Origin: Auricularia sp. M13
Lineage: Eukaryota; Basidiomycota; Agaricomycetes; Auriculariales; Auriculariaceae
Length of the DNA: 64,000 bases
Direction: 5' to 3'
Assembly: GCA_037042915.1 (NCBI GenBank)
Contig: CM073201.1
Span: 1,736,001-1,800,000, forward strand
The translations under genes were made by a program, and so were the position numbers. This document shows, piece by piece, positions 47,189 to 58,845 of this stretch; position 1 is the stretch's first letter; the number at the start of each line of letters is the position of its first letter. Under the pieces are notes generated by a model. That model saw only the letters and a program-made list of their open reading frames with translations. It ran no database searches and was not told the origin of the DNA.

Positions 47189-48296
47189 ATGAAATTTCCG
47201 CCTACTTTGGCAGCGCCGTCCAAGCTTGTGCGTTGCCTCTGAGGCGCTCTCGAGTCATTGCTCATTTTCCTATGCGCCATTTTTTTTTTCTGGATCTGCA
47301 GCCGTAGATGACAAAGGTGCGGGGACCCAGCTCGTCTTTTCTCCCTACTGAAGCCTCCTCAGTCGCTGTATATCTCGCGTCGATGAAAATGGCTCGGGCC
47401 GTGCCTCCGGCCATTGTGGCTGACAATGAGGAAGCCTCAATAGCCTGCAATCGGAGCGACTGTATCTGTATGATGAGTCGACCGCGCCCGTGGACGGATT
47501 CTACGGACTCTGTTGGCCTGAATCGCACCCTGGAGGAGGGTGACGAGAGTGGTAGCTCCTACGACGACGACGACGAAGGGGACGATGAACATGACTACTC
47601 TGCCTCGCTCCGCCCTGTCAACAAGGCTTGGAATCCTAATGGTATGGCTTCCTTCCAATGACTCACCGGAAGCGTGGTAGTGACGATTGCGCAGAGGAGC
47701 ACTCCATACGTTGTATATCTCGGCCACAGACGTTCCACACCGCTCAGGAGCAGATCCCAGCGTTCTGGATGCAGATACTGCGTGCGTAGACTTTATTGTG
47801 TTCAATTGAAGCAAGTCTCACCGAAATCAGCAACCCCTCAGCCAAGCATTCATGAAGAGAGCGTCGAGGGAGAGTGCGATTTCAACGCCCCGACACCCAT
47901 TGCCATTCCCCTTCGTCCCGCATGTGCAAATCAGAAGCCAAACGATTTGAAAGGTGCAAATGCTGCTCCGGGCTGGGAGGGTCGGGAGTTGACGATTTCC
48001 CAGTTCTTAACGACATCGACGATCCTCGAAAAATGCAAATACGCGACCTCGAGCTTGCCAGCGTTACGGTGCCCCTTGAAGACATGACCACGGCCATGTT
48101 CACGGCTACGGAAAACCCAACGAGCCCATACACGGAAACCGGAGACCAGTCGCGGCGGTCAAAATCATCACTCTGGAAGCGGCTTCAAACCCAAGTGCGT
48201 ACGAAGGAGCGCACCTTGGACGCGGCACCGCTGCAGAGCGGCTGGCGCATCAAAATCCGTTTCCTCGCGGGACGACTTCTCCGTCGTGGAGCATGA
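47189..48296 (+). CDS. Unknown Ser/Asp-rich protein
   Basis: Four or five exons. ATG 47189 reads MKFPPTLAAPSKL and joins through an 80-nt intron (47228-47307, with a T9 tract and CCGTAG acceptor) to MTKVRGPSSSFLPTEASSVA. An acidic stretch DESGSSYDDDDEGDDEHDYS is followed by RPVNKAWNPN, then exons with FHTAQEQIPAFWMQIL, SPKSATPQPSIHEES, NDIDDPRKMQIRDLELASVT and the last part SSLWKRLQTQVRTKERTLD, ending FLAGRLLRRGA. It has no domain I recognise, no signal peptide and no membrane helix; it is mostly disordered with a basic C-terminus. An upstream ATG at 47176 in another frame overlaps the first exon. Function unknown. Confidence 0.6.
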
Positions 48297-48540
48297 TCCA
48301 TTTTCACGAATAACGAAAATCCGACGCCAGCGTTTGCAGCCTCAGGAAGGCTGCTCCATTTCTCCAGTGCATCGCGCAGTGCGATTTGAAAGCAGGACTC
48401 CTAGAATAAAGTACACGTACAGACTGTAGCAAGCATCTATCTATCTCAGTTCTGAACCATAATATCGTTCCCCAGAGTTGCAGTCGAAGTCATTGGCGAT
48501 AGCGGCCATTCAATAACCCCCTGCCGGATGTGAGACGCAC

Positions 48541-51500
48541 TCAAGGCTGATCAGAAGGACGCAAACGTACATCTGCATCCTGCGCAGTGTCTTGCTCGTC
48601 CACAGGTGCAGCGTCTTGTGTTTCATCTTGCGTTTCCTCTTGTGTCTCCTCTTGTGTCTCCTCGTGTGGATCAAGAGCATCATCAGTGACCATAGCCTCC
48701 GATTGTTGGGTCTCGACTGCGGCAGTCTCCTGCGAATCGACGTCCTGCGAGTCGGTGGAGGCCGTCTTTGCTTTCCCCTTGGTCTTGGTTTTCTTCTCCT
48801 GCGCGACGGCGGGCAAGCCGAACAGCGTTGTCTGTTTTGTCGACTCTTTTGCCTTGCCCTTGAGTTTGCTGGTAACACCTAGTCACATGGTCAGCCCGAG
48901 CGGCGCCTATGTTCCCAGAGAATGCATTACCTGACAACGATGCTGTGGCAGTCTCCACCTTGTTGAAGAAGCTGCCACTCTTCGCAAGAGCTGACGATTT
49001 GGGCGCAGCATTCTTCCGCGCGAACGGGTTCGCCGACTTCGACGCAGGCTCGTCAACCGCACGACGCTTTGCCTGGCGTTCTGTGATGTCGGGCGGGGGC
49101 ATCGACTCCTCTACGCGTTTGCGCTTCTCCAGAGGCGGCGGCGAGTCAAACCGGTCCATATCGAACGATTCGTCGCCGAAGTCGGTACTTTGGCTCGTGT
49201 CCTGCGTCGATAATACTGGCTGTGCTCGCCGTGGCACCCCATTAGTGGCAGGCCGCTCCTTGCTGAATGGATTGGCCTGGTTAAGAGGAACAGCGGGAGC
49301 AAGTGCCCGCCGCGCAGGTTGACCAACCGCTTGCGAAAAGCTCGTCGACGCTGCAGTGGCGGCGCGCGTATCACCCGATGAGTAGTCCGGCGCGGATGGC
49401 GTAGGGATTGGTGCTGCATGTTGGTACCAGTTCCTGCGCTCGGTCCGGTTTTCGCGGTACCGATCGCGTGTGATGCTCTCCTCCTTGAGCGCTGTGAGTC
49501 GCTCTTGGAGACCCAGCAATTTATAGAATCCTGCGACTTTAATGGCAGTGTCAAAAGATATGGGGTGATGCAGGAGGGAGGCCAGGTCCAACGCGCGCTG
49601 CAGCTTGCTCTGCTTGCAAGCAGACTGGATTAGCTGGATGAGTTCCTTGTCGAGCGCGATCTCGCGTCGAGAGATCTCCTCGGTAACGAGCTCATCGCCC
49701 AGTGAGTCTGCGACGATCATAACATGCAGCTGTTCCCTCAGGAATCTGGAGCATGATCAGTGATAAGCGGTGGGAATAGTGGAATTCCGGCGTACTGTTC
49801 CTCGAGGATATCGTCCTTGGGATCCGAAGATGCGTTTTCGGGGTCTGCGGTGGGCCACAGCGGAATATGTACGGGCAGTTCCTGCACAAGCGGTCGAGGA
49901 AATTCCGGATACTCTTGCATTCCCTATAATATTGCTCCTGTGAGAATGTTGACTCTCGAGCAGCCACGGGAATACTGACCTTGAGGATCAAGCACATGAA
50001 GGTGGTGCTCGACAGCCCAACAGGCCAGTAAGATTCGTCCTTCCCTTTGCGTCGCTCCAGCTTCATGGTATCAAGGATTGGTACCCAGCGTCCCTGCGTC
50101 GGCCGGCGGAAACGATCCAGGATGGACAAAATTCCATCCGAATCGTACATTGCCGGAGCCTATGGTCAGTCAGCCTTCAGTCTACACAGCATGAGAGATA
50201 ATGGACTCACGCCTTCATCGGTGATTCCAATCCATTTCAATGTGCGCCGCCGAGGCAAGGGGAGCGGCCCCTGTTTGCACCAGTTCAAACGTCTCCAGTG
50301 CCATCAATGAATACCGCAAGTTTTGGCAACCTGTGAACTGTCAACGGCGGCCCAAAAGATCGAGCCAGGAAGACAGACCGTCGAGACTCGTTCCTCCTTC
50401 GCGGTGCACGACAAACACCCATTCACTGCCAGCAACCATCGACACGACGGTGCCTCCGATAGCCCACACGTAGCGCTGCAAGCCAGAGCCGCTGAAGAAG
50501 CGCACGAAGCCGCTACTAGTAGCGACGATAGCGCATCCATTGCCCTCAGCGTCTGGGTCGGATGCGAAGCGTAACGACTTGCGCGGCGGTACACCGCCGG
50601 CCGCTACGGCTACGACCTTCTCGCCCGGGCCAACGTTGATAGACCACTCCATCGCCGACGCCCAGGTTGTGTACGGCTTGTAGGTAATTCTTGGCGGGTT
50701 GATGGCATTCGGAAAGGGCACACTCGCAAATACAGCGCCACGTTCGCCTGTGACTAGTTCAGAAAGGCCAGAAGGCCAGTGCACTTCGAATGTCGGCGTA
50801 CCTAGCGCCGCCAGAGAGTAGCGATCTGTGTCTTGGAAGCTGTACCCTCGTCTTGTGGACTTGTCGTAGAACTCCACGTTCACAATGTTGTGAGTATCGC
50901 CTTCAGTGACCTCGATGACACCAATCGTGTTATGTGCTTCATCGATAAATCAGCACGGGGAATTTTCATGTCAAGGGCGAACGTACCAAGGTAGCACTTC
51001 TTGTTCGAACTCGGTGTCGCACCAGGCTGGAAAGCAGGCTGCGCCTTTGTGACACTGACTGCAGGAAAAGCAAATATTGAGTCCCACAATCGCATCACAC
51101 ACATGGAAACCATACACACCCATCTCCCGCGCAAAATGCTGGTCACGGTCCTCGTAGTCCACATTCTCCAATGCCGCCTCCAAGTCATCGCCATCGTCGT
51201 CCCCGTCCACTGGATCGAACTCCTGAGGCTCGCCAGCATCACTAACGTCGTCCCCGTTCACCGGCAAATCATCGTCGAGCAGCTTTCGTAGGTTGGGATC
51301 GTCATTGGCGGCGTGTTTCTTCCGCGAGCCCGCAGGGGCGTCGACGGGGGCAGGGCGTCCCTTTGGTATGGGTTCCGCACACGCGTGATGTGTCCGCCCG
51401 AGTCCGCCCATGCTAGTAGGTTCTCTGTGGGCGAGAATGCGATCTGGGTCACTGTGACCCCAGGGGCGAGCATGTACCTGGCCCACGCGCCTGTGAGGAA

Positions 51501-52717
51501 CACACTCGCAGCAGAAATCAAGTTTGCTCACGTGACAACCTCCTTCGAGGTTACCATGCTGTAGACGACGACCCTGTCATTGTACGCGACTGCGATGTAG
51601 AACGCGTTGGGACACAGGGCGATTGCAGTGACCACCTGCTGTGTTGTGAGAATTGGGCCTGCATATGAGTGTGCACTTACTCCGAGCGCATCGTCCTTGC
51701 GGAACTTGTCCGTGAGCCTCTCCCACGTATCGGTTGAGTAGGTGAGGATCTCTGCGCAGCCAGTCATCGGCACGTCAGCACGCAAATTGCACGATAAATT
51801 AGTCAGTCGGACCTCCTGTGCGTGAAACCACCATGAAGGCATGTCCTAATGGGTGCCATACTGCTGTACAGTCGCTCAGGTAGCCCTTCGATCTTCGGAA
51901 TATGTGAGGAACGTCGTAGAGGTCATTCATGGAGTGCATACTCTGGCCCCGAGACGATAGGGAGGACGTCCAAAGTCTTGATCAGCTGTTCGCCTTCAGG
52001 CTTGTCGAGATCCCAGATCATAATTTTGCCGTCGGCGCCACATGAAGCCTGAGGAGTAAGGCATAAGTTGTGCATGGCGGCATAAGGGAAAGTGAAGCCA
52101 TACGAGGAATGGTTTCTTTTTGCACCAGCTGACACTACGGACGGCTCTGGTGTGGCCTTTGAGGGACTTGACAGAAAGTAAGTTGGCAAGGTCGACAATC
52201 TTGACTTCGTTATCTCTACGGCATAGGGTTAAGGCTTCACGTGGGGTGGCAGTAGCGGAGACAGCGCACCCTGCGGCTACAGCTATGCGTTTCCCCTTAG
52301 GGTCGACCGCGAGGCCGTTGACTTCGATGCCGCCATTTATCTTGATGATGAACTCGCGCAGGTCGGTATCGCCTTTGTCGTATCGGCGCACAGTGCCGTC
52401 GTCGCTGCCGGTGAACCACGATGTGCTCTGGGAAAACACGAGTTGGCGCGAGGGAGCGGTTGGTGGCGAGCGTTACGCACCGAGGCAGCCAGCGCGCTGA
52501 GCCTGGCATCACCGTCGAGGTCGGTGACGGGCTCTGGCTCCTGCTCGCCCTTTGTCGTGTCCCAGCAGCGGGCCAAGCCGCCAGCGCCGCCGGTGTAGAG
52601 GAAGCTGGGCCCGGGGTCAGCGACGAGCCGCGCGTGGCTGGCTGGAGGGGCTCACCGGCCGTCTGTGGAGAATGCGAGGCACGTGGGGCCCGGCTCGTGG
52701 GCTTCGGTGTTGAACAT
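48541..52717 (-). CDS. mcl1: Replisome factor Mcl1/Ctf4 (WDHD1/AND-1) (frame break near 51371)
   Basis: About 14 exons, roughly 1,000 residues. ATG 52717 gives MFNTEAHEPGPTCLAFSTDG and then an N-terminal WD40 propeller: RFLYTGGAGGLARCWDTTKG, SSTSWFTGSDDGTVRRYDKG, GHTRAVRSVSW, SCGADGKIMIWDL and AVWHPLGH. A linker is followed by the SepB-type second propeller (VNVEFYDKSTRRGYSFQDTD, LAALGTPTFEVHW, AFMEWS-like WASAMEWSINVGPGEKVVAV, FVRFFSGSGLQRYVW, MYDSDGILSIL, GRWVPILDT). A helical bundle comes next (ISRREIALDKELIQLIQSAC, RALDLASLLHHP, LLGLQERLTALKE), then a long disordered tail with a PIP-like QTTLFGLP and ETQ repeats. Ctf4 trimers link the CMG helicase to DNA polymerase alpha and to cohesion factors. 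Near 51370-51372 one base seems missing between HITRVRNP and IPKGRPAP. Confidence 0.93.
48616..48667 (-). repeat. Short tandem coding repeat (EETQ)
   Basis: About four 12-bp units (TCTTGTGTCTCC on the plus strand) in the Mcl1/Ctf4 tail, coding for EETQEETQEETQDETQ. It is a simple acidic repeat, likely length-variable. Confidence 0.75.
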
Positions 52718-52978
52718 GGGGACGGGCTCGCTGGCTGGGCTTGAAAGCGCGTCGGCTGGAAGGAGCCTGAGCGCGTCGTCGGAGCTGGGCTGGCTGCGAA
52801 AACCGCGTGTGTTCGCGTTTTTGGTTCCGTTCCGTCAGCAGTGATTGAACGTGGGACACGAGGCGGCCTTGAGGCTCGGTTGTCTGCATCGTCCTCTGCC
52901 CAGCGCCGATTAGACTGTGGCGAGCATCCCGTCCTCCCCTTCGCTGTCCATTTTTTTACTGTCTTTTCCAGTCACGCC

Positions 52979-55900
52979 ATGTCCGCGACCAGCGTGACCG
53001 GCCCCGTGCGCAGCTATGTCGTCCGCTCAAAGACGCCCTGTGAGCCCCCGTCGCCGTCGCCGTCGTGCGCCACACAATGCACTGACCATCGCCCCCATCG
53101 CAGCCAACAGCGAGAAAGGTGTGCATCACATGACCGGCTGTCCTTTAGGCTCACGCGATCTCGCCGACCCCAGTCTTGCTCTATCTTCGCGGCATGGAGC
53201 GCGAAGAGCCCGAGAACCCGCTCCTCGACGACCCCGAGCTCGAGGGCTCGTCCCAGCCTGCAGAGCATTCCGGCACCGGCGACGACCTGCTGTTCAAGCA
53301 CCCATTGTCGCCGCGCTCGCAGCCCACCGAGCCCGGCCGACGCGCTACGGTCGAGTCCGCCGGGTCGCATATAACCTACACGGACGCCGGCCGGCCACAG
53401 CATGACGCCCAGTCGCGTGCTTTCGGAGGCTCTCGCGCGCCCTCGCGCACCGTTCCCATCCAAGTTGTCTCGCCCGTGCGTCTGGTGTTGACCGTTCTTT
53501 GTCCCCGTCCCCGTCCTCTGACTGTGCCGCAGGCGCCGCACGTGCCCATGCCCAACCCCAAGCACATCTCAGACCAGTCCTGGGGCAACATGGGCCCCCT
53601 CCCCGGCACCGAGCAGGCGCGCGGCACTTTCGGACCTATAGATGTAAGTATGGCCTGGGGAAGCCAACAGCCCATGTTCAACATGCCGCAACCCGCCCAG
53701 TATGCCTTTTCTGCTGCGAACTACCCGCTCCCAGCTTCCACTGCGGGATACCCGCCCCAGCCGTCACACGCTGGATTCCCTTCTGCGCACGGCTCGGTAG
53801 CCCCGTCGCAGGCGCCGCCTGGAGCGACAATCATTAATCTTACCATCCAAGCCCCAACCGACCCTCACGCCTCCAATTCGGGCTCGAGAGCACCCTCCGC
53901 TGCCCCGCAGAGTGTCGTGCAGAGCCCGCAGCCGTCATACTCTCCCGCTCCTGTGAGAACCTAACGTATTGTGTTCATTGATCTCAACACTGATCACGTG
54001 TTCTACAGGACCCACCTCGATCTCGTCCAACGACACCGCAGAGGGTGCCGTCGCGTTCGCCTTCGCCGGCCCAAGCGACCCCGAAGGCCGAGCCATTGAT
54101 ATCGTTTGATGAACCTTCCTCTCCGCAGGGTCGCGCACCTTCGGCCCATCCCTCGCAGATGCCGCTGCCCGTATCACCGCGTTCAACGTTCACGAACAAC
54201 TGGGGTTTGGAAGAGCCTGCGGGACCTCCCGTGCCCAGTAAGGTGTGTCTCTGGTCTTTCTGCTGCATTTGTGCCCTGTCATCGGTCCTTACCGCCTCGC
54301 GTTTTTTTCTGCCTAAAGGCCCCGTCTCATGCACCCTCGGCCCGACCTCAGCAGTCTGTTGCCCCTTCACGTGCAGCTCCGTCCATGGCCCCTTCAATGT
54401 GGGCTCAGTTGGCGCAAGGAGGTCAACCCGCGCCGTCCGGACGAGGAGGCTCCATTGCACCTAGTCACGGCTGGCAAGCACAGTCTGCAGCGCCAAGCCA
54501 ACGTCCACAAGGTTCTACGGCACCTAGCCAGCGGGCACCTGCTTCCGCAGCTCCCAGTGCTCGTCCTCCAGCATCTGCGGCACCTAGTCAACGTCCCCCA
54601 CGCTCTACAGCTCCCAGCCAGCGCCCTACAGGTTCCATCGCCCAAGCCACCACGCTCCCGCTTCGGCAGCGCCCAGCCACCACGCACCTCCCGCATCTGC
54701 AGCGCCAAGTGCACGTCCTCCGCCGTCTGCTGCGCCGAGCGCGCGCCCTGGACCGTCGCATGCGCCGTCTCAATACCACCACCAGAAGTCGCCGTCAGGT
54801 GGATCGCAATTTGGCGCCGGAAGCCGTGTCACGCAGCTGCATCCGCTCAGCAAATTGCCCACTTCGCCTCAGTCCGCCCACTCGCGCGTTGATTTCGCCC
54901 GTTCCACCTGCGCCGCGTAGCTCTGCATACCAGGCCATGTCTGCCCGTGGGTCCCAGATGGATGGAGGTGGTGGTGACGGCTATGAGCACAGTCTCGTTC
55001 ATCGCGCTCCTTCGCCTGAGCAGGACGAAGATTTTATGGACGAAGCTGAGACGGAGATCGTGCACGAGCTGCTGACCCGCACGCCGCGGACTAGCTACAC
55101 CGCGACGCCTAGCGTCCTCGCTGCCGAGGTGAATCGCTCGCGGCACCATGACGAGGATCTCTGCGTCCTTCTGCACGCCGCGGACGACCAATACACACAC
55201 GAGGTTGTTAAACGGGCCGTGCGCAAGGCTATTCGCGCGCGCCTCAAGAAGCTCGGCATGAAGGCGGACAATGACGTGCGTGTACGCACGGTGCGTTCTA
55301 TTGTCTTATGTTCGCTGACATTTTTGTCCCTGGATAGGCCATCCGTGCATACCGTGAAGTGCACAACTTCGAGTACCATCCGACAGAACCTACCCAGGTC
55401 ATTGTGCAAGCGCCAGCGCCGCGCGATGATGTGAGTTTTTTTCTTCTTTATCCTTTGAGAAATCGCTTGCTCACGCTCCTGCAGGCTCCTCCGTCTTGGG
55501 CTCAGGATCTCCTTGCGACCATGCAGATCACCAAGGCCCGCCTGGATGACTTGGACAAGAAGCTCGCGCAGAAGCGGAGGGATGAGGGGACGGACGACGG
55601 CCAATCTGTCGAGACGGCGCGTCCTGACGAAACGGATCGGCGCGCTTCTGTCACAGACGGCACGGAGTCCTACGACGCTGAACACGACCTGCATGGCCAA
55701 TATGCCGGCGGTCAGTCGCCTCTCATTCCTGGCGAGACTGAGCTCGATGGGACGGAGCGCATGACCTACAATCACCACGTCGGCTCCATTCATCATCATG
55801 ACGGCTCTCATATGGCACCCGAATCGCGGCGGCCTCGCGACGATGAGCTCGACACGATTGGCGATGCGCTGCGCACGATTGGAGGCCAGACGCCGCCGAC

Positions 55901-57088
55901 ACAGGACGGCGAAGGCGGCGCGCGGCATGCGTTGCGCCACTTTATGCAGTCCGACCAGGGTTCGCTCGGCGACCAGGTCTATGAGGAGGAGCTGTACAAG
56001 CTGCGTGTCAACCCCCCGCGGACGGATGCGACGCACCAGACCTGGGATCTCACGCACGCCGACCCCGCCGAGGTCATGCCCGAGATTCCAGACTCGGACA
56101 TGGGTCACGTTCAGGGGCGGGAGATGTACTACAACGATGCGCGCGGCGCCTCGCCCGTGCAACCTTTGCCGCACAAAGATGCGGAACCGCAGCCCGGCGC
56201 GCACAACCAGGTGTGGCACCCTCCGTCGCCTGCGCCGTGGCAGAAGATACATCAGCGGCTGCTCGACTGGGCGATGGTTTGGCCCATGAGCGAGTTCGAC
56301 AAAGCTCTCAACAGCACGACCCGTGGGCACCAGGTTGACGAGATTGCGCTTAGCATCTGGACAACCCAGACCTACAAGCGCTATGTCCGGATGAAGGTCA
56401 CGGAGAACCCGCCTGGTGTTGTCGATAAGATGTTTGTTCCGCCCATCGTCGCCGATGCCATCAGTAGCGCCGTGTTTAGTGGACGGCATAGCGAAGCGAG
56501 TGCCATGCTCCGCGACCTTTGGACACCGTTCGGCTTAGAAGGCACTCCCCGCCTCATCATCGCACTCTCCAAGAATCGACGCAGGGAGAATCATTGGGTA
56601 GTGCATCGGTAAGAGCTTCATGCACTCCATACTCGTCGACTAACCATGTATTTGCCAGCTTTGATCTGACGGAGAGCACGCTTAGTACATATGATACGTC
56701 CATTGAAAAGGGTGTCCCGGATTCTCGAGTGAGTGCAAGTATCTCATGAAATAATCAATATTGACAATTGCGCCAGCCTCTCGGATGGTGGTTTGCCATT
56801 GGTGCAGCTTTCCCTGGCGGACCTGCACCCAAGTCGGGCCATCTCTACCAAAATCACGTTCGCATGCCTCGCCCGCTCCAGTACATCATCGATAACTCTG
56901 TCGCGGCCGCTGCTATCTGGCGAAATCTCCTTATGTCTGCTAAGGCGGAGCGCGCTATCGACCTCGAGCGACTCCGCGATCTTGTCAACATGGAAGTTAG
57001 AAATTTGAGGCAACGGAAAGAGATGGGCAAACTTACGGCGCACGTTGTTCCACAAACATGGGAACAGCTCACTGGCCCAATTTCTTGA
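52979..57088 (+). CDS. Large Pro/Ser-rich basidiomycete protein with folded C-terminal domain (two frame breaks)
   Basis: ATG 52979 gives MSATSVTGPVRSYVVRSKTP. Then come long disordered exons rich in Pro, Ser, Ala and Gln (LLDDPELEGSS, NPKHISDQSWGNMGPLPGTE, repeated AAPSQRP-like units). A conserved middle part reads EDFMDEAETEIVHELLTRTP, VLAAEVNRSRHHDEDLCVLL and HEVVKRAVRKAIRARLKKLG. A coiled segment follows (QDLLATMQITKARLDDLDKK). The C-terminal 270 residues are well ordered: PWQKIHQRLLDWAMVWPMSE, VDEIALSIWTTQTYKRYVRM, PPIVADAISSAVFSGRHSEA, LRDLWTPFGLEGTPRLIIAL, ENHWVVHRFDLTESTLSTYD, GWWFAIGAAFPGG, RPLQYIIDNSVAAAAIWRNL and ERLRDLVNMEVRNLRQRKE. The HW...YD...Q...DN layout resembles C48 (Ulp1) peptidases without the catalytic Cys. 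Between 54641 and 54895 the natural frame is offset by one base. I recognise the C-terminal block only as a recurrent mushroom hypothetical. Confidence 0.75.
54480..54640 (+). repeat. Degenerate AAPSQRP-type coding repeat
   Basis: Repeated Pro/Ala/Ser units (AAPSQRP, TAPSQRA, AAPSARP, AAPSQRP, TAPSQRP) in the disordered part of the large Pro/Ser-rich protein. Units are 24-36 bp and imperfect. Similar units continue downstream of 54641 in the neighbouring frame. Confidence 0.65.
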
Positions 57089-57377
57089 CGAAGATTAGAA
57101 GGACAGTTTTGTGCTGGGACTCGATTGATTGTCACGATTTCGGTGCACCGTGTGGTTGTCCACGCAATACATATATGGTTCAGATGCCTTTTACGATTCT
57201 GCTACGCCTTTTAAATGTTGGTCACGCCCATGTACGCTTGATGTAGTCTTTCGCTAGCCAATATTACAGTTGCCGATTCCCAGAATTCAACGCAATGCTT
57301 AAATGCGCATTAATGAAGTGTATCGTGAAGACGCGGACAGTTATTGGCGCATGGCATTGGCAATGAATCGGGCCAGT

Positions 57378-58729
57378 TTATATGTCATGGACATCCGGTG
57401 CAAATGGCCAGGCATTGAATGCCTTCACCACATTTTGCCAGTCCCGCTCTGTCAATTGGACGATGAGCTTGGTCAAATCGACGCGATCTGCTTTCGGTGT
57501 CTCCGAGGACGTCAGTGCCTGCACGAGATTTTCTGCACCAGGAGCCAACGAACTGCTTAGTGTGAGTGAGTGAACGACACTGTGATCTCCACACGTACGG
57601 CAAGACCTTTCCTAGGCTGTTGGTTTTTCGGACAAAAAGAGCCCTTGTGATGTAGTCCCATTTGTCGATGTCCCCCTTTGCAATGAGCTGGAGAAGGTGT
57701 CAAATATCTTCATACACGCCCGCCATCGACTCACTGGCTTTGGGAGAGGCGTATAGGTCGAGGCTACATGGGGAACACCAGTGCGTTTTGCCGTAGTCGC
57801 CCTGACTTTTTCGCCGAAAGGCAAAGGGTAGAAGTGCAATGCGTACGGCGTCGTGTCGTCCGGGGAGAGGACCGTTTCCATATCGCAAGTCGCACGGGCG
57901 ATGACCGAGAGTTTGCAACGAGCTTTCCCCGTATTCGTGGCCATGATACGCTACATGCGCAAAATAAACTTGCAGCCGCGCCGTGAGAGCGTGTAGCGTA
58001 CCTCGTTCAATGACTCAGAAAGTATGCAGCTCATGGGCACGCGTCCGTACTTGAAAAGCCAGGCGCGCTCCGGGACAGCACGAAATAACTGCGACATGAG
58101 TTGTTCACCCTGCACCGAGTGCGGTATATGAGCCACGAAGTGCAAGGTGGCTATAAGACATGTTCAGCACGGCTGACAAGACTTGAGCAATACACACGCA
58201 CCCTCGTCCTCCCAGGTTGTGGAATCCACGTCCTGCATGAGTCCTTCGGCTTCCAGATAACTGTACGTCGCCCACTGGAAGCCTGAGCGCGGCACAAGTC
58301 GCACGCGCTCATCCTGTCGTTCGAGGTCCTGGCCATAGCTGCTGTCAATAGACCGTGGACGTCAAGACTGAGTGCTCACCTGAAGAACGGCGGCACATTT
58401 CTCGTGGTCCTCCAAGACAATGATCTTCTTCACAACCTCGGGAGGATATTGCAATAGCTCGCGAGTGAGGATTCCAGCCCCTGAAGACGTTCCAGGTAGG
58501 AAAGCGTATGACCTTCACAGGTGGGAGTTCACGTACCAGGGTACGCCTCGATGATCGTCTTCGGCCGCTTTGTGTTGTGCAAAAAGCTCTTTGCAAGCCT
58601 CGCCGCCGTTTCAGCATTATGGACAAACGCCCGTTCACGATGGTGACCAAGAAGATTTGGCCATTCCGGCACAGGAGGCAGAGGGGCGAAAGTCGGCGGA
58701 CGCCAGGTTGAAAAGCACCGGCGCAACAT
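57378..58729 (-). CDS. MTF1: Mitochondrial transcription factor 1 (rRNA dimethyladenosine transferase fold)
   Basis: ATG 58729 gives MLRRCFSTWRPPTFAP, a typical mitochondrial presequence (Arg, Phe, Ser, no acidic residue). The SAM-binding motif follows over an intron: TIIEAYPGAGILTREL, with the family's E-x-x-PGxG. Then come VVKKIIVLEDHEKCAAVL, LVPRSGFQWATYSYLEAEGL, LHFVAHIPHSVQGEQLMSQL, RAWLFKYGRVPMSCILSE, ARCKLSVIARATCDM, LHFYPLPFGEKV and the C-terminal block IAKGDIDKWDYITRALFVRK, SLAPGAENLVQAL, LTERDWQNVVKAFNAWPFAP. This C-terminal block matches fungal Mtf1, the factor that lets the single-subunit mitochondrial RNA polymerase open promoters, rather than the 18S rRNA methylase Dim1. The junction near 58338 is out of phase by one base as I read it. 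Confidence 0.85.
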
Positions 58730-58845
58730 GTAAATTACGAACCGCGACTGGAGCCCGCGGGTGACTACGACATGTACAGGCAAACTCACACTGATCTACA
58801 GTACAATCCACATACATGCGAAAGGTAAATGAAATAGAAGGAATG

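Noticed and set aside
55095-56489. 464-codon open frame on the minus strand
   Set aside because: It is antisense to the well-supported exons of the large Pro/Ser-rich gene, has Arg/Leu/Val-rich composition typical of the reverse complement of GC-rich coding DNA, and shows no domain.
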